Source: Antarcticibacterium sp. 1MA-6-2 (GTDB lineage: Bacteria > Bacteroidota > Bacteroidia > Flavobacteriales > Flavobacteriaceae). From it: a stretch of DNA of 64,000 nt. Under the pieces are notes generated by a model. The model was given only the letters and a program-made list of their open reading frames with translations, ran no database searches and was not told where the DNA came from. The position numbers and the translations under genes were made by a program. The stretch is from the NCBI RefSeq assembly GCF_021535135.1, contig NZ_CP091036.1:4278001-4342000 (forward strand). The letters are read 5' to 3'. Position 1 is the stretch's first letter, and each line of letters starts with the position of its first letter. Below are positions 39,935 through 49,172 of this stretch, piece after piece.

Positions 39935-40757
39935 TTAACTTATTTCCGCAATTGTGACAATATTCTGCTTTATCCAAATGTTTGGATTCATTGCAGTAGG
40001 GGCAAACCTGGGTATTGGTAGGAATAGGCTTTGAGGATCTTGAGTATTCAGCGCTTACTATTCCCGTTGGAACTGCAATAATTCCATAACTAGTAATCAT
40101 AATAAATGAAGCTATAAGCCTACCAAGAGGAGTGATGGGAGCTATATCTCCAAAACCTACCGTTGTAAGGGTGACAATACACCAGTAAATGCTAAGGGGG
40201 ATATTATCAAATCCTCCTGCCTCTCCTTCAACCAAATGCATTACTGTTCCCATTATTATACATATAATAAGAACTGCAAAAAGAAAAACAAAGATCTTGG
40301 CCTTGCTATTTTTAAGTGCTTCCACAAGTTTATTAGATTCACCCATGTACCGCGTAATCTTCAAAACTCTAAATACCCGTAGGAGCCGCAATGCACGTAC
40401 AGCAAAAAATAAATTACCACCCCCAATGAACAAAGCCATATAGGTTGGTATGGTTGAAAGAAAATCTACAATACCGTAGAAACTAAAGATGTACCTAATT
40501 GGTTTTCTTATTGAAATTATACGAAGTACATACTCGATTGTAAACAATATTGTAATAATCCACTCTGCAGTGTAAAATTCCCAGTAATATTGTGAATAGA
40601 GAGGTTTTATACTTTCCAGCATTACAAGTATAATGCTCAAAACAATTAAAATTAGTAAAGCAATATCAAAGCCTCTTCCCATAGGTGTGTCGGCTTCATA
40701 AATGACTTCGTGAAGCTTTCTTTGCCAGGAGGGAATGGGTTTATCTTTATTATTCAC
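39924..40757 (-). CDS. Voltage-gated potassium-type ion channel with C-terminal zinc ribbon
   Basis: 277 residues. Six transmembrane segments: S1-S4 at about 25-140 with the Arg-rich S4 FAVRALRLLRVFRVLKITRY. The pore loop TLTTVGFGDIAP (about 195-206) is close to the K+ selectivity filter T-x-G-(Y/F)-G. After S6 (PLGRLIASFIMITSYGIIAV) comes a C-terminal CPYCNESKHLDKAEYCHNCG zinc ribbon, four cysteines in two CxxC pairs, unusual for a bacterial channel. It overlaps miaA by 11 bases. Confidence 0.9.
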   Translation of the reverse strand: MNNKDKPIPSWQRKLHEVIYEADTPMGRGFDIALLILIVLSIILVMLESIKPLYSQYYWEFYTAEWIITILFTIEYVLRIISIRKPIRYIFSFYGIVDFLSTIPTYMALFIGGGNLFFAVRALRLLRVFRVLKITRYMGESNKLVEALKNSKAKIFVFLFAVLIICIIMGTVMHLVEGEAGGFDNIPLSIYWCIVTLTTVGFGDIAPITPLGRLIASFIMITSYGIIAVPTGIVSAEYSRSSKPIPTNTQVCPYCNESKHLDKAEYCHNCGNKLNEK

Positions 40758-40779
40758 ACAATTTATTAGTTAACCAAAG

Positions 40780-42744
40780 TTAAGTGTTTTCCTTTAGTAC
40801 AATAAGAGATTTAGACTGAACCTGTAGAATATTGTCGAAATATTTCTTGAGATAAGGGTAATATCCTGAGGAATATTGAGCTTTGGTAAAGCTTATCCTA
40901 CAGTGTATCATAATATTTTTGTCATCTTTTTGAATGGCAGTAAATTGTATAGTGCCACCATCTTCAGGCAGGCGTAATGCTTTTGGTTCAGGAAGCTCCT
41001 CCACTTTATAATTTTCAGGAATCTCAATGTTGATATAATAGGAATAGGCATCTTTATATCCAAAATCTATAGGATAATTTCTCTTTTGAAGTTGGAGAGG
41101 ATTTTTACTGAAGAATTTAAAACTAAAAGGATTGAAATAGATAACATTATTGATCATCTGCGATTGATTTTGCAGCTGGTATATTATCTCCAGATTTTCT
41201 TCTATATTTTCCTTGTTTCTAATTGTAACTTCATTTGAAACTGCAAAGGAACTAGGATTGGCTAATTTATTAAAAATCTCTTCTTCTGAAAGTTCTTCTA
41301 AAGAATTTCTGGCTGAAAGAGCGTGATATCCGGAGTAAAAGTGCCGGGAAGTACCGTGAGTAGTTCCATCTGCATTTAACTTTAAAGAATCAAGAATTTT
41401 AATTTCAGAAAATTTTTCAGGGGCAATATCAATCCATGAACTCTCTTTGTCAAAATTAAGTAACCGGGCATATTGATTCAAACTTCTAAAAGCGACATCT
41501 CCAAATCCTAAATTCTTTTCGGTTGCATCTAAAACGTATTTTTTTCCTTCTACTTCCAGTTGAAGCATTACATAATTGTATTCACTTAAAACAGGATGTA
41601 ACTTACTAATGGTCCCATTGGACCGGGTTGAGCCTAAAATGGGTAACACTTTAAATCCCTCTTCCTCGTATATGTTGTGAAGCAGGATATTTATTCCTGC
41701 TACATTACCGCTATTGTCTTTTATTACATCTTTTAAATCCAAATCCTGAAAGATCTTATATTCTCCATTCCAGTTATAATTCATTTGAACAAAACGGTAA
41801 ATATCCTTTGCTTTCTCCAGGCTATTAGGTTGTTGCTGAAGTTGGAGAGGTAACAGATCTTTTACAAGGGAAGAACGTCTTAATTGTTTACCAAGGCTTT
41901 TATGGTTTTTAAGTTGGCTATCCACATCTTCCCACTCTTGAGTAAATTTTTTTACGACTCCGTCCAGGCGTGTAATGTCTATTAATTCGTATTCAATACG
42001 GGAAATATAATTATACCTGGAGGTGAGGTAGGGTTCCTCAATAAAAGCAGGAATATTTTTCATGGCATATTCAGAGACCACACAATCTGCAAGAGTTGAA
42101 GTAGCAGTGACCTGAAAACATTTCTTTTTGATATCTGAATTGTGAACATCCAATTCCAGTTCACCTATCTTGGTGATGTTATATCTAAAGTTACCCGGTA
42201 TGGTAGTAGAGTAAGTGCTGAAAACTTTCGGGATCTCCCCCTGGAACCACCATGGCTCGAAATTAAAAGTATAGGGAGATTCTTTTTGGTAGGAATAAGT
42301 TAAAACCACTCCTGGAGATATATTAGGAAAGGTAAATTTTACAATATCGTAATTCTCATTTTCCTCAGTATAAATTTTTGAGGCTTCCAGAGGTATTCCC
42401 TTTTTTATCCCATTATCGAGATAAAACGTCATGGCCTCCAGTTTACTTATTTTTTCTTTCCCCGCTTCACCTTTGTAGAGTCTTATTTCAACACTCGCAT
42501 GTTCATATCCTTCTGGATTAAGGATTTTAATCTTTGCCGCATAATCAGTAAGAAGATTAACCTCTCCGTGATCCTGAAATCGACTAAAGCCTTTTTCATA
42601 AATGTAAAATGCATTGGCAGTAGAGTCTAACGAATAGGAAGTGGCCTCCAGTTCTTCATAAGTAACATTGAGGTCGCTGGTATTAAAATTTTGGGCGAAA
42701 CAGGATATTCCTGTAAAAAGGAAGAGTAGTAAAAATTTATTCAT
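40780..42744 (-). CDS. DUF3857/transglutaminase-like exported protein
   Basis: About 654 residues from the ATG at 42742-42744, which opens the signal peptide MNKFLLLFLFTGISCFAQ. The N-terminal DUF3857 domain contains NLLTDYAAKIKILNPEGYEH and VKFTFPNISPGVVLTYSYQ. A transglutaminase-like middle follows (AKDIYRFVQMNYNWNGEYK), with a C-terminal DUF3858-like part. The catalytic Cys of true transglutaminases is not apparent in the visible motif, so a structural role is possible. The start overlaps the upstream nuclease gene by 8 bases. Confidence 0.85.
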   Translation of the reverse strand: MNKFLLLFLFTGISCFAQNFNTSDLNVTYEELEATSYSLDSTANAFYIYEKGFSRFQDHGEVNLLTDYAAKIKILNPEGYEHASVEIRLYKGEAGKEKISKLEAMTFYLDNGIKKGIPLEASKIYTEENENYDIVKFTFPNISPGVVLTYSYQKESPYTFNFEPWWFQGEIPKVFSTYSTTIPGNFRYNITKIGELELDVHNSDIKKKCFQVTATSTLADCVVSEYAMKNIPAFIEEPYLTSRYNYISRIEYELIDITRLDGVVKKFTQEWEDVDSQLKNHKSLGKQLRRSSLVKDLLPLQLQQQPNSLEKAKDIYRFVQMNYNWNGEYKIFQDLDLKDVIKDNSGNVAGINILLHNIYEEEGFKVLPILGSTRSNGTISKLHPVLSEYNYVMLQLEVEGKKYVLDATEKNLGFGDVAFRSLNQYARLLNFDKESSWIDIAPEKFSEIKILDSLKLNADGTTHGTSRHFYSGYHALSARNSLEELSEEEIFNKLANPSSFAVSNEVTIRNKENIEENLEIIYQLQNQSQMINNVIYFNPFSFKFFSKNPLQLQKRNYPIDFGYKDAYSYYINIEIPENYKVEELPEPKALRLPEDGGTIQFTAIQKDDKNIMIHCRISFTKAQYSSGYYPYLKKYFDNILQVQSKSLIVLKENT

Positions 42745-44113
42745 AGGCTGAAAATTCAACTATTTTTAGTCTTTTATTTCTTCTCAAATAACTCTCGATA
42801 ATATGACGAACATCTCTGTCATTTTTCATAGGAGTAATTATAGACCTAATTATCTCAAGATTATTTAACTGATGGTTTAAATTAAAATAACCTACCCCTT
42901 TAAATTCTCCCTCCTCAACCAATAATGCACTTTTTTCGTCGACATCCCTACCGCGGTCTATAACAAGCATATTTTTATCCTGATAGCTGGTTTTCTCGAT
43001 CATTTGTTTCACCCGCTCATTGTATTCTTCTGGTGATTCTATGCCATTACAGGCGCCTTTACAGGATTTAATAGTGTAACTAAAACAATTTCCTGAACCA
43101 GAATGCAGCCCTGTAAGTTGCTGGCAAAGATTAAATGACTCTACCAGGTTGTCCAGAACATTCCTTGCCTGTTGTAAACTGGAAAAAGTCGTAATATTTT
43201 TCTTTCTGGCATCAGCTTTATCAATTTTGAGGTTAATGTAATTATTTTCATCTCTAAACTGGTAAAGGGCATAATTAAATATTGATTTTGAAGATGTTTT
43301 ATTGTACTTCGGCTTGTTTTGTTTTATCTCTTCGTTTTCTTTAAGCAAAGCTATTAACTCATTTCCTGTGGCTTCATAGCTAACAGATGCCACCTCCTTC
43401 TGCACTTTTTTTGCTCTATGGTGGTCATTGGTAAAGTGTTGATTTACCCTTTTCCTGATATTTTTACTCTTACCAATAAATATGATCTCTCCCTCTTCGT
43501 TGTGGAGGTAATACACACTTAGGTTATTGAGGGCAGATCATCAAGAATACGAACCAGTTTAGTATCCAGTTTGAGAACAGATTCAGTTCGTACAGATTCT
43601 TTTAAAATTGTTTTAGTGGTATCTTTTGCAAGGAGCATCTTAAAAAGCTTTACCGTAGCCTGAGCGTCTCCACTTGCCCTATGGCGATCGCTAAGGGGTA
43701 TTCCCAGCGACCTTACTAATTTCCCGAGGCTGTAGGAAACCATACCCGGAATAAGTTTTTTTGACAATTCTACTGTGCAAAGCGTTCGGCGTTCGTAATC
43801 AAATCCAAGCTTAGCGAAACTCTAATTTTAAAATGCGATGGTCAAATTGAGCATTATGAGCCACAAGAATACAATCGCTGGTAATTTCTACAATTCGCTT
43901 TGCAACCTCATAAAACTTAGGTGCGTTTTTAAGCATTTCATTATTAATTCCCGTAAGTCCTACAACAAAAGGTTGTATTGGCTGTTCGGGATTAACCAGG
44001 CTTATAAATTGATCTACTACTTTATGGCCATCAAAGCGGTAAACAGCGATCTCAGTAATTCCTTCTTCATTAAATTTTCCACCCGTCGTTTCTATGTCTA
44101 ATATCGCATACAT
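42737..44113 (-). CDS. DnaQ-type exonuclease fused to UvrC N-terminal GIY-YIG domain (two breaks)
   Basis: About 458 residues after repair. The exonuclease half has MYAILDIETTGGKFNEEGIT (DEDD motif I) and LVAHNAQFDHRILKLEF (motif II), with HRASGDAQATVKL (motif III). The GIY-YIG half reads VYYLHNEEGEIIFIGKSKNI with a UvrC-like Cys region (CQQLTGLHSGSGNC). As given it falls into three ORFs. GCTTAGC at 43809-43815 repairs to LKLEFRRLGFDYERR. ACTTAGGT at 43517-43524 repairs to PSITGVYYLHNEEG and removes the apparent gene boundary. This fusion is a known Bacteroidota/Cho-like family with a presumed DNA-repair role. Confidence 0.9.
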
Positions 44114-44133
44114 AACCAGCTCCTAATCCCCTA
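44106..44133. repeat. Short GC-rich hairpin element
   Basis: CTCCTAATCCCC TAA GGGGGA: a CCCC/GGGG hairpin directly before the start of the DnaQ-UvrC-like gene, similar to the element at 14103-14131. Confidence 0.5.
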
Positions 44134-44218
44134 AGGGGGAATTTTTATAGTTAAACAAGTTTTTAAATTGTATTTTCACTTCTCGATGATTTTTCTCTTT
44201 AAGGAGTTGAAAGTTAAA

Positions 44219-44869
44219 TTATCTTTCCCCAAAAATAGAGCTACCAATTCTCACCATATTGCTGCCACATTCAACTGCTATTTGATAGTCTCCACTCATA
44301 CCCATGGAGAGTGTGGTAAATTCTTTATTGTCTTTCTTAAGGTCGTCAAAAGCAGTCTTTAATTTCAAAAATTCTGCTTTGACTTGCTCAGTATCATCTG
44401 TATAAGTTGCCATTCCCATTAGCCCGATAAGCTTTACATTTTTAAATTTTAAAACTGCATCAGACGATAATATTTCTTTAGCCTCTTCCAGTTCTAAGCC
44501 AAATTTTGTCTCTTCCCGGGCAATTTTTATTTGTAACAGGCAATTAATAATACGATCATTCTTTCTTGCTTCTTTGTTGATTTCCTTCAGAAGTTTTAGA
44601 CTGTCAACCGCATGTACCAGCTGCACAAACGGTGCCATATATTTCACCTTATTTCTTTGAACATGCCCCACCATGTGCCATTCAATATCCTTTGGAAGGG
44701 CTTCCCATTTATCGGAAAGTTCCTGGATTTTATTCTCTCCAAAAATTCTCTGCCCCGCATTGTAAGCAATCATTATATCACTCCCGGGTTTCGTTTTTGA
44801 GATCGCTACAAGTGTAATTTCACTTCCTAATTCTTCCCTGTACCTTTTAATATTTGCTTCAATGTCCAT
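44219..44869 (-). CDS. yggS: PLP-binding homeostasis protein YggS
   Basis: 216 residues, an alanine-racemase-fold TIM barrel. The PLP lysine is in EITLVAISKTKPGSDI (about residue 26), followed by FGENKIQELSDKWEAL, WHMVGHVQRNKVKYM and the phosphate-binding LSMGMSGDYQIAVECGSNMV with VRIGSSIFGER at the end. It buffers free pyridoxal phosphate. It is full length and free of defects. Confidence 0.95.
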   Translation of the reverse strand: MDIEANIKRYREELGSEITLVAISKTKPGSDIMIAYNAGQRIFGENKIQELSDKWEALPKDIEWHMVGHVQRNKVKYMAPFVQLVHAVDSLKLLKEINKEARKNDRIINCLLQIKIAREETKFGLELEEAKEILSSDAVLKFKNVKLIGLMGMATYTDDTEQVKAEFLKLKTAFDDLKKDNKEFTTLSMGMSGDYQIAVECGSNMVRIGSSIFGER

Positions 44870-44938
44870 TTGGTAAATTTAGAAAAAGCCTATTAAACCA
44901 ACAGAACTTTTTAGGTTCATGGTTTTTATAAGCTGAAT

Positions 44939-46174
44939 TTAAAATTCATAGATTGTTACTCCACTTCTTAATTTCGGTTCAATATAAGTACTTTTTGGCG
45001 GCATAGTAAGACCATCATCTGCAACCTGTTTAATTTCTTCTATTGTTAAAGGAAGCATTCCAAAACCAACTGCAAATTTTCCACTGTCCACCTGCGTCTT
45101 TATCTCCAGTAAATCATTTTTACCGTGTACGTAGGTGATCCTGCTATCACTTCGCAAATCTTCTATTCCCAGGATTGGCTTCAGGATTTTTTCGTATAAA
45201 ATATAGGTGTCGAGGGAACTAAGGGAATTTTTAAATTGATAAATAGTTTTCCGTAGGTAAAGTGAGTAAAATTCTCCCTCGAGGTACATGTTGAAATGAT
45301 GTTTTTTTGAGGGGTAATACACTTCCTTCCCCCTGTTTTCTATCCTAAACCATTCATCAAGTTGCACCAGGAATTCTTCTTTGCTCCAGCCGTTAAGATC
45401 TTTTATTAACCTGCTAAATTCATAGATTTCCAGCCTGCTCTCAGGAATAAGAAAACTCATAAAAGAATTGTAAGTTTCTTTTCCCGAATGATGAGGATTG
45501 TTTTTCCGGGATTCTTTTGCAAGGAGAAAGGAGGAGGCACTACGGTGGTGACCATCTGCAATATAAATTGACGGCATTAATTCAAACTCCTTCTGAATTT
45601 TATTTATAAGCGTAGGATCTTCTATTTTCCAAAGCCAGTGTGTCTCTTTATTATATGTGGAGAATTCATATTCTGGCCTGCTGTCCATAACTTCATCAAT
45701 AAGAGTATTGATTACATCAGAATCAGGATAGGTGAGAAGCACAGGCTCAGTATTAAAACCCACCACTTTCAAATATTCTTTAAAAAGGTTTTCCCGTAGC
45801 TCTAAAGTATCTTCGTGTTTACGAATAATATTCTGTTCATAATCTTCAATACTGGCTGCAGCAATAATCCCTGTGTAAGTGTTTGAGCGGTTAGCCACCT
45901 TATAAATGTAATAGCAGGCTTGTTCATCCTGAATAAAAATGTTTTCTTCTTTGAACTCCAGATATCTGTTCCTGACTAACTGAAATCTTTTTTCTCCGGT
46001 TACATTTTGCTGAAACTTATAACCCGGGTTAATGATGTGTAAAAATGAAAAGGGATTATACTCCAGTTGTGCAGTAATTTCTCCCGATGTATATTCTTCG
46101 TAAGGCCTTGTTGCTACCAATCCTGCTTTGTCCCGTGCGGGTCGTACGGCTTTAAATGGATTTATTATCGCCAA
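44939..46174 (-). CDS. DUF1015-family protein
   Basis: 411 residues. The start INPFKAVRPARDKAGLVATR is the family signature. The middle has SIYIADGHHRSASSFLLA, a conserved His-rich motif that suggests hydrolase or kinase-like chemistry, and the end is LTIEEIKQVADDGLTMPPKS followed by KSTYIEPKLRSGVTIYEF. In Bacteroidota it often lies near serC and serA, but neither is adjacent here. Function unproven. Intact. Confidence 0.9.
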   Translation of the reverse strand: MAIINPFKAVRPARDKAGLVATRPYEEYTSGEITAQLEYNPFSFLHIINPGYKFQQNVTGEKRFQLVRNRYLEFKEENIFIQDEQACYYIYKVANRSNTYTGIIAAASIEDYEQNIIRKHEDTLELRENLFKEYLKVVGFNTEPVLLTYPDSDVINTLIDEVMDSRPEYEFSTYNKETHWLWKIEDPTLINKIQKEFELMPSIYIADGHHRSASSFLLAKESRKNNPHHSGKETYNSFMSFLIPESRLEIYEFSRLIKDLNGWSKEEFLVQLDEWFRIENRGKEVYYPSKKHHFNMYLEGEFYSLYLRKTIYQFKNSLSSLDTYILYEKILKPILGIEDLRSDSRITYVHGKNDLLEIKTQVDSGKFAVGFGMLPLTIEEIKQVADDGLTMPPKSTYIEPKLRSGVTIYEF

Positions 46175-46303
46175 ATTTAACTTAAATTGTCAGTTTTAAT
46201 TATTTTAAGGTTTCAATTACCTTTCGCTCTGGTGGATTGTTTTCTGATGTTAGTTTTTTTGAAAAAATTTAAATTTCAGAAAAAATCATAGACATAATGA
46301 GAG

Positions 46304-47192
46304 TTACTTCTGAAACTGTTTAGAAACTTTTTCTGCTTTTTTATTTTCAGAATAGTCATAAAACCCTTCTCCCGATTTTACTCCCAGTTTTCCAGCCATG
46401 ACCATATTAGTCAATAATGGTGAAGGGGCGTATTTTGGATTTTTGAATCCGTTATACATGACGTTTAGAATAGAGTGACAAACATCGAGTCCAATAAAAT
46501 CTGCAAGTTGAAGGGGTCCCATTGGATGTGCCATTCCCAGTTTCATTACCGTATCAATCTCATAAACTCCGGCAACGCCGTTGTATAATGTCTCAATAGC
46601 TTCATTGATCATTGGCATCAGGATGCGGTTGGCCACAAAACCTGGATAATCATTGACCTCTACTAGTACCTTTTCGAGCTTTTTTGAAAGCTCCATAATG
46701 GTTTTAGTCACTTCATCTGAGGTGTTGTAGCCTCTTATGATCTCCACCAGTTTCATTAAGTACCGGGTTCATAAAGTGCATTCCTATAACCCGTTCGGGA
46801 TTCGATATTTCAGCTGCTATTTGAGTAATAGATATAGATGAGGTGTTAGTAGCGAGAATAGTATTTTTATCACAATTAGCGTCCAGCTGCTTAAAGATCT
46901 GAAGTTTAAGCTTCACATTTTCTGTAGCTGCTTCTACCACCAAATCCATGTTTTTGACTCCGCTTGGAATATCTATATGGGTTTTGATATTTCCTAAAGT
47001 AGATTTTTTATCATTTTCAGAAATCTTTTCTTTGGCAACCATCCTGTCCAGGTTTTTGGAAATGGTGTCGAGCCCCTTTTGAAGGCTTTCTTTAGAAATA
47101 TCTATAAGGTTCACTTTATAACCAAACTGTGCAAAAGTATGTGCAATGCCGTTTCCCATCGTTCCGGCTCCTATAACTGCTATGTTTTTCAT
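46304..47192 (-). CDS. 3-hydroxybutyryl-CoA dehydrogenase (one frameshift, one probable missense)
   Basis: About 295 residues. The start [20 protein letters not shown] (ATG at 47190-47192) is the NAD-binding fold. [12 protein letters not shown] is the catalytic loop, then the break at 46757-46761, where minus-strand ACTTA replaces an inferred ACCGGTA giving [16 protein letters not shown]. The C-terminal helical domain has [20 protein letters not shown] and [13 protein letters not shown]. At 46662-46667 ACTAGT makes [10 protein letters not shown] where the family has Pro (KVPVEV), consistent with ACCGGT. It oxidises 3-hydroxyacyl-CoA in butanoate or beta-oxidation metabolism. Confidence 0.92.
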
Positions 47193-47257
47193 TTCAATTA
47201 AATTTTTGGCTAAAGAATAATTAGCCACGTTTAAAATAAGTTTAAAACGGCTGGAGA

Positions 47258-48223
47258 TTATTTCTGAAAACTTTCTATCACCTTATTGGCAACCCGTAAT
47301 GCTTCAGCACCCTGTTCGAGAGAGACTATGGGGATGGTATTATTATTAATGGCATCAGCAAAACTCTCAAGTTCCTGCAGGATGGCATTATTTTCCTCCA
47401 CTTTCGGATTTTCAAAATAGATTTGTTTTTTCATTCCTTCTGCATTCTGAAGGATCATCGCGAAATCATCAGGATTTTCAGGAGCATCTTTCATCTTTAC
47501 CACTTCACATTTTCTTTCAAGAAAATCTACTGAAATGTATGCGTCCTTCTGAAAAAATCTGGCTTTTCTCATATTTTTCAGAGAAATCCGGCTGGCTGTG
47601 AGATTTGCAACACATCCGTTTTCGAATTCAATGCGTGCATTGGCAATATCCGGAGTGTCACTTATAACTGAAACTCCGCTGGCACTTATTTTTTTAACTT
47701 TAGAATCTACCACGCTAAGGATAACATCAATATCATGGATCATCAGGTCCAGTACCACCGGAACATCTGTACCCCGCGGGTTAAATTCAGCTAAACGGTG
47801 AGCTTCTATGAACATTGGGAATTCTATCTTATCCTTTACCGCTCTAAAGGCAGGATTAAATCTTTCCACGTGTCCAACCTGTCCCTTTACTTTATGTTTT
47901 TTAGCCAGACCAATTAATTCTTCGGCCTCCTGAAAATTTGTAGTAACAGGTTTTTCTATAAAGAGATGTTTTCCCGAAGTTAAGACCTTCTTAGCCACTT
48001 CAAAGTGTGCGATAGTAGGAGTTACAACATCAACTACATCAACTGCTTTGATCAATTCTTCAGCAGAAGAAAATCTTTTATAACTAAATTCTTTTTCAAC
48101 TTTTGAAGCAACTACTTCGTCGCCATCATAAAATCCTATGAGTTCGTATTGTGAAGATTGTTGGAGCAGTTTTAAATGGATCTTACCCAAATGTCCCGCG
48201 CCAATTACACCAGCTTTGAGCAT
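47258..48223 (-). CDS. Gfo/Idh/MocA-family oxidoreductase
   Basis: 321 residues. The N-terminal Rossmann fold LKAGVIGAGHLGKIHLKLL is followed by VVDVVTPTIAHFEVAKKVL and the family motif HLFIEKPVTTNFQEAEEL (EKP). The catalytic region VVLDLMIHDIDVIL contains D-x-x-x-H. It probably oxidises a sugar or cyclitol substrate, identity unknown. Separated from the dehydrogenase gene by about 65 bases, so co-transcription is likely. Intact. Confidence 0.9.
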   Translation of the reverse strand: MLKAGVIGAGHLGKIHLKLLQQSSQYELIGFYDGDEVVASKVEKEFSYKRFSSAEELIKAVDVVDVVTPTIAHFEVAKKVLTSGKHLFIEKPVTTNFQEAEELIGLAKKHKVKGQVGHVERFNPAFRAVKDKIEFPMFIEAHRLAEFNPRGTDVPVVLDLMIHDIDVILSVVDSKVKKISASGVSVISDTPDIANARIEFENGCVANLTASRISLKNMRKARFFQKDAYISVDFLERKCEVVKMKDAPENPDDFAMILQNAEGMKKQIYFENPKVEENNAILQELESFADAINNNTIPIVSLEQGAEALRVANKVIESFQK

Positions 48224-48378
48224 TCTTTTACGTTTTGAACAAAAATAGCATTTCTTGAGCTAAAGCCAATATAGATTTAGTTCTAAATGGTTTAGCTCAT
48301 TCGTTAAATAAAAATTAAAACTTCGCTTGAAGGCTTAGTTTTGTTTGAGTAATTTTATACCCTCTAAGAATATTTGAA

Positions 48379-49023
48379 GTGCTTAAAGATACATTTAAAC
48401 ATAAAGGAAAACGACAACAACTTGCCGCTACGGTGGCTGCCAAAGGGGTAAAGGATAAGAAGGTCCTGGAAGCCATAAAGAATATCCCGCGGCATTTATT
48501 TATGGATAGTAGTTTTGAAGATCATGCTTACCAGGATAAACCTTTTCCTATTGCAGCAGATCAAACTATATCGCAGCCGTATACAGTAGCTTTTCAAACC
48601 GAACTCCTTGAAGTTAGCAAGGGAGATTCAGTTTTAGAAATAGGTACGGGAAGTGGTTACCAGACTGCTGTTTTATGTGAATTGGGAGCAAAAGTTTACA
48701 GCATTGAAAGGCAACAGGAATTATATAAGAAGACAAAAATATTTCTCAGCAAAATAGGTTACCGTCCTAAATTTTTATCTTTTGGTGATGGTTACAAAGG
48801 ACTTCCACAGTACGCTCCTTATGACAAGATCATAGTTACTGCCGGGGCTCCTTTTGTCCCCAATCCTTTATTGAGCCAGCTTAAAGTAGGAGGCAGGCTT
48901 GTAATCCCGGTTGGCGAAAATACGCAGGTGATGACGCTGTTTATCAGGAAATCTGAAAAAGAATTTGAGAAGCGGGAATTTGGAGATTTTCGGTTTGTTC
49001 CTTTACTGGAGGACAAGAATTAG
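48379..49023 (+). CDS. pcm: Protein-L-isoaspartate O-methyltransferase
   Basis: 214 residues, GTG start. PRHLFMDSSFEDHAYQD leads into PFPIAADQTISQPYTVAFQT, then SAM-binding motif I SVLEIGTGSGYQTAVL and VGGRLVIPVGENTQVMTLF near the end. It repairs isoaspartyl residues in aged proteins. Directly followed by a GC-rich triplicated repeat. The divergent Gfo/Idh gene lies 155 bases upstream. Confidence 0.95.
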   Translation: MLKDTFKHKGKRQQLAATVAAKGVKDKKVLEAIKNIPRHLFMDSSFEDHAYQDKPFPIAADQTISQPYTVAFQTELLEVSKGDSVLEIGTGSGYQTAVLCELGAKVYSIERQQELYKKTKIFLSKIGYRPKFLSFGDGYKGLPQYAPYDKIIVTAGAPFVPNPLLSQLKVGGRLVIPVGENTQVMTLFIRKSEKEFEKREFGDFRFVPLLEDKN

Positions 49024-49039
49024 TTTCACCCAGTCCTGC

Positions 49040-49165
49040 GCGCGAGCACCTTTCAGGAGGGTTTCCACCCCGTCCTTCGGACACCCCTCCGGAGGGCCCA
49101 CCCCGTCCTTCGGACACCCCTCCGGAGGGACCACCCCGTCCTTCGGACACCCCCTCCGGAGGAGG
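49040..49165. repeat. GC-rich tandem repeat, three copies of about 38 bases
   Basis: Three near-identical units built around CCCCGTCCTTCGGACACC and CCTCCGGAGG follow the pcm stop and lie between the convergent pcm and DUF5686 genes. Each unit can fold (GTCCTTCGGAC and CCTCCGGAGG are both self-complementary). GC content is far above the rest of the window. Confidence 0.8.
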
Positions 49166-49172
49166 GGAATGA

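Noticed and set aside
42737..43767. Separate UvrC-like and exonuclease genes
   Set aside because: The intervening stop lies in an artefact site, and repair gives the known fused protein.
49040..49165. CRISPR array or open reading frame (SGGVSEGRGG-type translation)
   Set aside because: Units abut without variable spacers; the translation is a low-complexity by-product of the repeat with no start or family support.
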